Origin: Rhodospirillaceae bacterium
Lineage (GTDB): Bacteria > Pseudomonadota > Alphaproteobacteria > Rhodospirillales > Magnetospirillaceae
Direction: 5' to 3'
Length of the DNA: 12,041 bases
NCBI GenBank assembly: GCA_030151865.1
Contig: JASLCK010000058.1
Location: 1 to 12,041, forward strand
Shown here: in pieces, positions 5,804 through 11,060 of the stretch
Position numbering within the stretch: the stretch's first letter is position 1
How the letters are laid out: every line of letters begins with the position of its first letter
Translations under genes and position numbers: made by a program
Notes under the pieces: model-generated
The model's input: the letters and a program-made list of their open reading frames with translations, nothing else
The model's database searches: none
Told to the model about the DNA's origin: nothing

Positions 5804-7585
5804 TTAGACGTTAATATCGACGCCGCCGCGCGAAGCGGCACGCATCTGAGTGGCGATCGGCCCGACAGCGACGGGGGCATCGGCATCGGCGCTCAGGTCA
5901 ACCCCGCGCATCCGGGCCGGAGTGGCGTCGCGTTGAGCCTGTTGTTGCTGCTGCTGTTGCTGCTGATCGCCGCGCAATTGGAACGACAGCGAATTGCTGT
6001 CGGCGTTCAGACCGACTTCCTTCAGCGACTGCTGCAAGCCCGATGCATCCTGCTTCAACATCTGCAGGGTCTCGGGATTGTCGGCAGTGACGGTCGCCTT
6101 GACCTGACCGTCGCCCAGCATCTCCAGCTTGACCGAGACATTGCCCAGATCGCCGGGGCTCAACTGCACTTTGATGGTGTCGTTGCCGGTCTTGACGTTC
6201 TTTTGGATCTGCACCTTCAGCTGATCGGCAGCCGACAATTGCGGCATGGCCGGAGCCGCCGCCGTGGCCTGACCCTTGGCGGTTTGCGCCGTCTGCGCGG
6301 CACCGCCGGGGGCTGCCATATTGGCCATCGGGGCCATGGTCTGGGTCGGCGCGCCGGCCGATCCGGTGGCGCTGGCGGCACCGACACCCTGAACCTGCTT
6401 GCCCTGCGCGGCCATCACATCGGCATTGGCGGCCGGACCGGCCTGAACCTGGGTCGCGGCCTCGGCCGCAACGGCGGATGCCTGATCGACGCCCGCCGCC
6501 GGGCTTTGCCCCTGCGACACGTCCTGCTGAGGCTGCGCCCCCTGGACTGCCTGGGCGGCCTGCTGACCGTTGTCCGACGGCTGCTGCCCCATTTGCTGCT
6601 GACCGGCCTGCTGCTGATTGGCATCGGCAAGAACTGCCGAGGGAGCCAAAGCGGCGGTGGTCTGCGGCGCGACCGACGGAGCCTGCGTATCGCTGGCGAC
6701 CGTCACGCTGCCGGGCGTCGCCGAAGCCGCGACGGCACTGGCATTGGCCGGAGCCGTCGCCTGAGCATTTTGAACGGCGGCAGTTTTTGCCGCGGTCGGG
6801 GCCGCAGTCGGCGTACCGGCCGCGGCGGTCTGCCCGACATCGGCGGCGGCGGCCTGAGCGGCAATCTGAACCGGGGTGGCGGCATTCTGCGCGGCGGCAG
6901 CTTGAGCCGCGTCCCCCTGCGCCGGAGCTGTCTGTTGGGCTGCGGGCTGCTGAGCCTGAGCACCCTGAACCGGCTGCGCCCCCTGCGGAGCGGCTTGCTG
7001 AGCCTGGGGAGTGCCAGCAGCGGCGATAGCGGCAGTCGGCGCGGCGGTGGCCTGAGCAGCGGCGGCCTGGACGGCCACCACCGGGGAAACCGGCGCGGCA
7101 ACCATCGCCAGAACTACGGACGCGTCATCTTCCTGAGCGCTGTCGTCACTGGACTGGTCGGTGGTCTGATCATCGGTCTGATCGGCCTGAGCGCTCTTGC
7201 CCTTGGCGGGGGCGGCGCGGGTCACGTTGCTGGAGGACGCATCATCGTTCGCTGACGAAACCGCGTCCTGAGCATTGGACGTCGCATCCTGGCGGGCCTT
7301 GGCGGCGGACCGGGACGAATTGCGCGGCGAAGCGGCGGTCGATTGGGACGACGGAGACGGCTGATTGGCTGACGCCTGAGCATTCTGGGCGGCATTGTCG
7401 GTAGTCGCCGACATCATTCCCATCAACGTCGAAGCGCTGCTGGCCATCGAGGCGGAGCTGAACCCACCGAACCCGCGCTGAGCCAACAACGCGGCGAAGC
7501 CGGCCGAGCCGTCGCCTTGCGAGTCTTTCGAGCCCTGGCTCGTCTGGTTGGTCCGCAATGCGGAGTTGATCGAATTCACGTCCAT
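5804..7585 (-). CDS. fliK: Flagellar hook-length control protein FliK
   Basis: FliK is secreted during hook growth, measures hook length and switches the export apparatus to filament substrates. The 593-residue product has a very long Ala/Gln/Pro-rich, probably unfolded N-terminal ruler part (about 1-440) and the C-terminal switch domain (about 455-540) with LSPGDLGNVSVKLEM starting at 475, the hallmark of the Flg_hook family. Nine consecutive Gln codons follow at 541-549. I chose the ATG at 7583-7585, with GGGA eight bases ahead. Earlier in-frame starts at 7618 and 7639 overlap a perfect sigma-54 promoter (7624-7638) or lie upstream of its expected start site near 7612, so they would not be in the transcript. 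First gene of the operon with flgD and flgE. It is longer than the E. coli protein (about 375-405). Confidence 0.92.
   Translation of the reverse strand: MDVNSINSALRTNQTSQGSKDSQGDGSAGFAALLAQRGFGGFSSASMASSASTLMGMMSATTDNAAQNAQASANQPSPSSQSTAASPRNSSRSAAKARQDATSNAQDAVSSANDDASSSNVTRAAPAKGKSAQADQTDDQTTDQSSDDSAQEDDASVVLAMVAAPVSPVVAVQAAAAQATAAPTAAIAAAGTPQAQQAAPQGAQPVQGAQAQQPAAQQTAPAQGDAAQAAAAQNAATPVQIAAQAAAADVGQTAAAGTPTAAPTAAKTAAVQNAQATAPANASAVAASATPGSVTVASDTQAPSVAPQTTAALAPSAVLADANQQQAGQQQMGQQPSDNGQQAAQAVQGAQPQQDVSQGQSPAAGVDQASAVAAEAATQVQAGPAANADVMAAQGKQVQGVGAASATGSAGAPTQTMAPMANMAAPGGAAQTAQTAKGQATAAAPAMPQLSAADQLKVQIQKNVKTGNDTIKVQLSPGDLGNVSVKLEMLGDGQVKATVTADNPETLQMLKQDASGLQQSLKEVGLNADSNSLSFQLRGDQQQQQQQQQAQRDATPARMRGVDLSADADAPVAVGPIATQMRAASRGGVDINV
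5939..5965 (-). repeat. Poly-glutamine codon tract in fliK
   Basis: Nine consecutive CAG/CAA codons (minus strand) encode Gln 541-549 of FliK, just after the conserved C-terminal domain. CAG and CAA are mixed, which limits but does not prevent slippage. A three-base change would alter length without breaking the frame. Confidence 0.9.
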
Positions 7586-7623
7586 CGGTTTCGTCCCATT
7601 GAAATCGGGTCGCCACATACTGA

Positions 7624-7638
7624 GCAACCAGCGTGCCA
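7624..7638 (-). promoter_or_regulatory. Sigma-54 promoter of fliK-flgD-flgE
   Basis: Minus strand TGGCACG-CTGG-TTGC matches the sigma-54 -24/-12 consensus at every defined base with exact spacing. The -12 C is at 7624, so transcription should start near 7612, giving a leader of about 27 bases to the fliK ATG at 7585. Sigma-54 promoters need an enhancer-binding activator, in this context probably an FlbD/FleQ-type regulator not encoded in the window. Confidence 0.9.
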
Positions 7639-7640
7639 AT

Positions 7641-7780
7641 GGCGGAATTCTGCGGTTTTATCTCCATATCACCGGCAAAACCGGCCAACCCTGCGGCGTG
7701 AAGAGGGAAAATATTGCCGAGCCAGGAAGAACTTGCCGCCTGTTTGTCAGCATGAAACCATTCCCCTTTCGTGAAACAAC
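7641..7780. other. Intergenic region upstream of the fliK promoter, candidate enhancer zone
   Basis: No gene is supported here. On either strand it holds three copies of CGGCAA: 7673-7678 on the plus strand, 7714-7719 and 7733-7738 on the minus strand, the last two 19 bases apart (about two helical turns). They lie about 60-125 bases upstream of the expected fliK start site, where activators of sigma-54 promoters usually bind. The word also occurs in coding regions of this window, so the grouping may be chance. Confidence 0.25.
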
Positions 7781-7781
7781 G

Positions 7782-7793
7782 ACACTAAAGTGT
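7782..7793. repeat. Short inverted repeat ACACT-AA-AGTGT
   Basis: Perfect 5-bp arms around AA. It overlaps the first bases of the TGTGA-N6-TCACA site, so binding to one would probably exclude the other. It may be a regulator half of a composite operator; no factor is recognised. Confidence 0.4.
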
Positions 7794-7806
7794 GACGACC
7801 ATCACA
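7791..7806. promoter_or_regulatory. CRP/FNR-family operator, perfect TGTGA-N6-TCACA
   Basis: TGTGA-CGACCA-TCACA is an exact match to the CRP-type palindrome. It lies in the intergenic region between the divergent fliK operon and FlaG-like gene, centred about 104 bases before the FlaG-like GTG and about 186 bases upstream of the expected fliK start site. Which Crp/Fnr-family protein binds cannot be told from sequence. Confidence 0.6.
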
Positions 7807-7827
7807 GCCGGAAGGATCAAACCGGCT
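7806..7827. repeat. Inverted repeat AGCCGG-N10-CCGGCT
   Basis: Perfect 6-bp arms (7806-7811 and 7822-7827) with a 10-base spacer, starting on the last base of the CRP-type site. It could be an operator or a hairpin if transcribed. There is no T run, so it is not a terminator. Confidence 0.45.
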
Positions 7828-7833
7828 AATATT

Positions 7834-7848
7834 CGGCATTTCACTTGA
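7834..7848 (+). promoter_or_regulatory. Weak sigma-54-like promoter candidate for the FlaG-like gene
   Basis: CGGCA-N6-TTGA keeps the -24 GG and a correctly spaced TTG but lacks the -12 C. If used, transcription would start near 7860, about 43 bases before the GTG, and the CRP-type site would be centred near -61. A sigma-70 -35 (TTGAAA at 7845-7850) overlaps it, without a good -10. Low confidence. Confidence 0.22.
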
Positions 7849-7902
7849 AAAATACCGCGCAGAATCCTAACCTTATTTCTGTACTAAGGTGCGAGGTGTG
7901 CC

Positions 7903-8439
7903 GTGCGTATCAATCTAGACACCACCACCACCCCGATGTGGATTCCGACCCGGACCAGTCAGGCTGCGTCCGAGAGCGCTACCCCCACGCCTCACTACGC
8001 CCCGCTTTACAGCAGCCCGGTGATTGCGCTGGATCGGGACACCGGCATCGCCGTCCTGCAATTCCGCGATCCCATGACCGGCCACCCGATTTCGCAGGTT
8101 CCGTCAGAAACCGTTGCGCGGGAATATCAGGCCAACGCCGTCAAGCTGGAACAGGCTCTGCTGCACGGGACTCCGACGCAGGTGAATGCGGCGGCCAATG
8201 CCGCACCGCAAAGCGCCGGACAGACCGACCAGAATGGCTCGGCTTTCGCCGGAACCAAACAGGGCACGGATCAGCCTCAACCGGGCATTCCCCAGTCTGC
8301 GGGACCGGCACAGATCAAAGAGCCCAGCCCAATCGGTACGGGAACGGCCCCCTCTGCGCCCAGTTCGGATTCTGGCACGTACAGCGGCGCCGCCTCCAGT
8401 GGTCAAACCACCGGATCGACGTTCTCGGTCAACGCCTGA
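7903..8439 (+). CDS. Small FlaG-like protein with long disordered tail
   Basis: The only confident plus-strand gene, 178 codons. Residues 39-78 hold PVIALDRDTGIAVLQFRD followed by PMTGHPISQVPSE, which resembles the FlaG core (a beta-hairpin with TG..I.Q.P then an acidic residue). FlaG proteins influence filament length or assembly; the exact role here is unknown. The tail (about 90-178) is Gln/Ser/Pro/Thr/Gly-rich with no obvious fold, and the N-terminus is Thr-rich. The start is a GTG at 7903 with GAGGT about seven bases ahead. There is no signal peptide or membrane segment. It is transcribed away from fliK and ends before a strong terminator. The coding call is firm; the FlaG relation is from a short motif only. 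Confidence 0.78.
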   Translation: MRINLDTTTTPMWIPTRTSQAASESATPTPHYAPLYSSPVIALDRDTGIAVLQFRDPMTGHPISQVPSETVAREYQANAVKLEQALLHGTPTQVNAAANAAPQSAGQTDQNGSAFAGTKQGTDQPQPGIPQSAGPAQIKEPSPIGTGTAPSAPSSDSGTYSGAASSGQTTGSTFSVNA

Positions 8440-8531
8440 AAACAGGTTTGAAAGGCCGTTTGCGGTCTGGGTTCCGCACACAGTAGGACCGCGTTATATC
8501 TGACTCTCGGCGCTTTGCCGCATCAGACACG

Positions 8532-8560
8532 AAGGGCACCCTTCCAAGGGGTGCCCTTTT
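8532..8560 (+). terminator. Terminator of the FlaG-like gene
   Basis: A 10-bp perfect stem (AAGGGCACCC at 8532-8541, GGGTGCCCTT at 8549-8558) with a 7-base loop is followed by TTTTTAT on the plus strand. It lies between convergent genes. The minus strand has no good T run, so it fits the FlaG-like gene best, although it may also slow transcripts leaving the ptm operon. Confidence 0.88.
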
Positions 8561-8572
8561 TATATTAAGCCC

Positions 8573-9391
8573 TTACCAGGCGCTCAGGCCGCCATCGATG
8601 ATCAGGTTTTGCCCCGTTACATAACTTGAAGCATCCGATGCCAGATAAAGGATGGCGCCGATCAGTTCGTCCGGCTGGCCCATCCGTCCCATGGGCACCC
8701 GTGCCCCGTAACGCTGCTTAAAAGTTTCGTTCTGACCGCTTTCGATACCGCCGAAGGTCACGGTATTGACGCGGATGCCCGCATCGGCCCAATAGGTCGC
8801 CAGATATTTGGTCAGCCCCACCACAGCCGCCTTGGACGCCGCATAGACGGCGGGCGTGTTGATCTGGCGTCCCAGATAGAACGATCCTTCGTAGATCCGT
8901 TTGTCCGCCCCCATGATCCCATAGATGGACGAGCTTTGGATGATGCTGCCGCTTTTCTGCGCCACCATCCGCCGCCCCACCGCCTGGGACATCAGGAACA
9001 TGCCGTCGATATTGACCGCCGTGATATCGCGCCAGGTTTGCAGGGAAAACTCTTCATAGGGAGCAAAAAAGGCGTCCAAATCCTTGCCCTTGCTGGCGGC
9101 ATTGTTCAGCAGCACATCAATGCGGCCGAAAGCATCGATCACGCTCTGCACCGCCGCCTCGGCCGAAGCCGGATCGGACACGTCGCAGGCCACCGCCAAG
9201 GCGCGCCCGCCATCGGCACGGATGGCGGCGGCAACCTTTTCAGCATCGTCGGCAACCAGATCCAGCACCGCCACGATGCCCCCCTGCGCCGCCAGCGCCG
9301 GGCAAAAATGCCGCCCCAAAATCCCCGCACCGCCGGTCACCACGATGACCTTGTCTTGCAGGCTCAGCAATTCCTGAGGCGCCTTCATCAT
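8573..9391 (-). CDS. ptmA: SDR oxidoreductase, PtmA-like (flagellin sugar modification)
   Basis: A 272-residue short-chain dehydrogenase/reductase. It shows the dinucleotide motif TGGAGILG (19-26), Asp44 at the end of beta-2 (VLDL), which favours NAD, NNA at 96-98, the serine motif SSSIYG (153-158) and YAASK (183-187) with Tyr183/Lys187 as catalytic pair. Between Ser and Tyr is an insertion containing RIYEGSFYLG, typical of SDRs from sialic/legionaminic acid clusters and absent from ordinary acyl-carrier-protein reductases. PtmA is needed for the legionaminic-acid branch in Campylobacter, but its exact reaction is unsettled as far as I know. The first ATG overlaps the ptmB stop by 4 nt (ATGA); a second ATG three bases later is equally well placed behind GGAG. 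Last gene of the operon. Confidence 0.85.
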   Translation of the reverse strand: MMKAPQELLSLQDKVIVVTGGAGILGRHFCPALAAQGGIVAVLDLVADDAEKVAAAIRADGGRALAVACDVSDPASAEAAVQSVIDAFGRIDVLLNNAASKGKDLDAFFAPYEEFSLQTWRDITAVNIDGMFLMSQAVGRRMVAQKSGSIIQSSSIYGIMGADKRIYEGSFYLGRQINTPAVYAASKAAVVGLTKYLATYWADAGIRVNTVTFGGIESGQNETFKQRYGARVPMGRMGQPDELIGAILYLASDASSYVTGQNLIIDGGLSAW

Positions 9392-10110
9392 TGAACTCCT
9401 TCGATCCGGTCAGCCAGCCCCAGCTTTTCGAACAACATCTCGACGATCATGAAATCCAATTCATGATCAATGTCATGCGACCGCTCGGCGGGCATTTCGT
9501 AAAGCTGGGTATTGTCATAAAAAACGCGGGGATCGGCGGCGAACAAATCACGGCGCCAGACATAGATCGATGCATTCATGTCGAAACAAGCGGGCGCATC
9601 CTGGCGGCGCACCACAGGCTTCTCCAGACGTTTGCTCACACCCACCCGGCCATCCGCGCCACGTTCCACCAGATTGAAATAAGGCGAGCGATGGGCGGGC
9701 GATCCGGTAATGACGTTGTCGGCGCTGCCCTGTTCCAGCAGGCGCACCGCCCCGGCGATATCTTCGGGCAGACGCAGCGGCGCGGTGGCATCCAGATCGA
9801 CCAAAATGTCGTAGGGATGCCCGGCCTCGGCCTCGGCCGCCAACAGGGCATGGCGGATGGCAGGGGCCTTGGCCGCCGTATCGCTGGCCAGATCAAGGGG
9901 ACGCTCCACTACCTGATCTGCCCCGGCAGCCAGGGCAGCGGCACGGATATCGGCGGAATCGCTGGACACGCAGATACGGTCAAACAGCCCGGTCGCTTTA
10001 GCCTGCAACACGGTCCAGGCAATGAGCGGACGCCCGGCCAACAGACGGACATTCTTACCCGGCACGCCTTTCGAGCCGCCCCGGGCGCAGATGGTGCACA
10101 GTCGTTTCAT
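9388..10110 (-). CDS. ptmB: CMP-nonulosonate (legionaminate/sialate) synthetase, PtmB/LegF-like
   Basis: The enzyme joins CTP to a nine-carbon sugar acid, giving the CMP-sugar used by a glycosyltransferase. The 240-residue product has the nucleotide loop RGGSKGVPGKN (10-20), VSSDS (48-52), RPLDLASD (70-77), HRSPYFN (140-146), DMNASIY (177-183) and DIDHELDF (213-220), all in the order seen in NeuA/PtmB/LegF. At 106-113 the usual QPTSPLR-type motif reads LDATAPLR. I prefer the ATG at 10108-10110, which overlaps the ptmF TGA as ATGA; an in-frame ATG at 10122 would add four residues. It ends in a second ATGA overlap with ptmA. Whether it prefers legionaminate, sialate or a relative cannot be read from the sequence; the neighbours point to legionaminate. 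Confidence 0.9.
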   Translation of the reverse strand: MKRLCTICARGGSKGVPGKNVRLLAGRPLIAWTVLQAKATGLFDRICVSSDSADIRAAALAAGADQVVERPLDLASDTAAKAPAIRHALLAAEAEAGHPYDILVDLDATAPLRLPEDIAGAVRLLEQGSADNVITGSPAHRSPYFNLVERGADGRVGVSKRLEKPVVRRQDAPACFDMNASIYVWRRDLFAADPRVFYDNTQLYEMPAERSHDIDHELDFMIVEMLFEKLGLADRIEGVQ

Positions 10111-11060
10111 GGCGTCACCCATTGACGAGACGCTGCGGCGGTTTCAACGGCACCAATCAGCGCCATCACCCGCAGGCCAGAAGAATAATCACAAACATCC
10201 AATCCAGCCTCTTCGAGAACAGACCGGTGCATATCGCGGATGGGACCGTTGCGGTCACAAACGATCTGTTCGACGCGGCCATCCTGCTCGATCACGCCCC
10301 GGACCAGATCAACGGCAATCGTCGTATCCTCGGTCACCGCGACAATGCGGCGCTGACCGATGCGATCCAAATAATTCATTTGCAGCGATGCCATGGCGCA
10401 TCCCTGGAAACGCCCCAGGATGCTCCAAGCGTCGTCACTATCCCAGGTCACATCCCCCAGACGCCCCCCCAGCGCCGTCACGGCGCGGCATTCGCCAAAC
10501 AGCCACAGCGCCAAATCCAGTTCATGGCTCAGATCCCGCAGCACACCGCCGCCTTGGGAGGCCTGAGCGGAATAACTGTCGCGGCCAGTGCGATGCACCC
10601 GCCAGCTATCCAGATGTTGGCCGACATAGAATTGCGCGCTCAAAACCTGCCGTCCCGCCAGCAAATCGCGCAGGCGCCGCAGGCCGGGATGAAACCGTAA
10701 TTGATACCCGACATAGACCGGAACCGGAAAATCACTTGCCAGATCGGGGGGCAAAACAGGGTCGGAAAACAAGGGTTTTTCCACCATCACCCGCTGCGCC
10801 ACACCGGTTTGCGCCAACTGCCGCAGGGCGTCGTCATGACGTGCGGTTTCGGTCGCAACCACCGCATAAGCGAAATGTCCAGACCGTGCCGCTTCGGCGA
10901 TACTGGGAAAGCGGTTACAGGCAACATCCTGCAAAGGACGCCGACTGACCACCGACACATCCAACCCCATTTCCGTCAAGATGCCGACATGGCGGGCACC
11001 GATCGATCCATAACCGACGACCAGCGCCCTGCACTGCCCTTTTTCAGCCGAATTGGTCAA
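10107..11060 (-). CDS. ptmF: Gfo/Idh/MocA-family oxidoreductase, PtmF-like
   Basis: A 317-residue NAD(P)-dependent oxidoreductase. The Rossmann motif GYGSIGARH is at 16-24, the family EKP signature at 94-96 (VMVEKPLF), and GGGVLRDLSHELD at 170-182 with His179 as the likely catalytic histidine. The C-terminal part is the alpha/beta dimer domain. In the Campylobacter ptm set this family member (Cj1330) acts with PtmE and PtmA in supplying the GDP-sugar branch for legionaminic acid; the precise step is not established to my knowledge. The start is a TTG at 11058-11060 that overlaps the ptmE stop as TTGA. I see no ATG or GTG before the Rossmann motif and no clear ribosome-binding site, so it probably depends on coupling. 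It overlaps ptmB by 4 nt. Confidence 0.85.
   Translation of the reverse strand: MTNSAEKGQCRALVVGYGSIGARHVGILTEMGLDVSVVSRRPLQDVACNRFPSIAEAARSGHFAYAVVATETARHDDALRQLAQTGVAQRVMVEKPLFSDPVLPPDLASDFPVPVYVGYQLRFHPGLRRLRDLLAGRQVLSAQFYVGQHLDSWRVHRTGRDSYSAQASQGGGVLRDLSHELDLALWLFGECRAVTALGGRLGDVTWDSDDAWSILGRFQGCAMASLQMNYLDRIGQRRIVAVTEDTTIAVDLVRGVIEQDGRVEQIVCDRNGPIRDMHRSVLEEAGLDVCDYSSGLRVMALIGAVETAAASRQWVTP

Noticed and set aside
5966..5974. RGD tripeptide before the FliK glutamine run, as a possible adhesion motif
   Set aside because: A three-residue match in an internal flagellar protein; the chance is high and there is no context for cell adhesion.
5933..7255. Plus-strand open frame of 440 codons opposite fliK
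   Set aside because: It encodes a Leu/Arg/Gly-rich low-complexity protein that simply reflects the Ala/Gln-rich fliK codons; it is an antisense shadow.
7604..7639. Upstream in-frame starts of fliK (TTG 7639, ATG 7618)
   Set aside because: They overlap the sigma-54 promoter or lie before the expected transcription start, and have poor ribosome-binding sequences.
9391..10125. Plus-strand open frame of 244 codons exactly opposite the CMP-sugar synthetase
   Set aside because: The minus-strand frame carries all NeuA-family motifs; the opposite frame has none.
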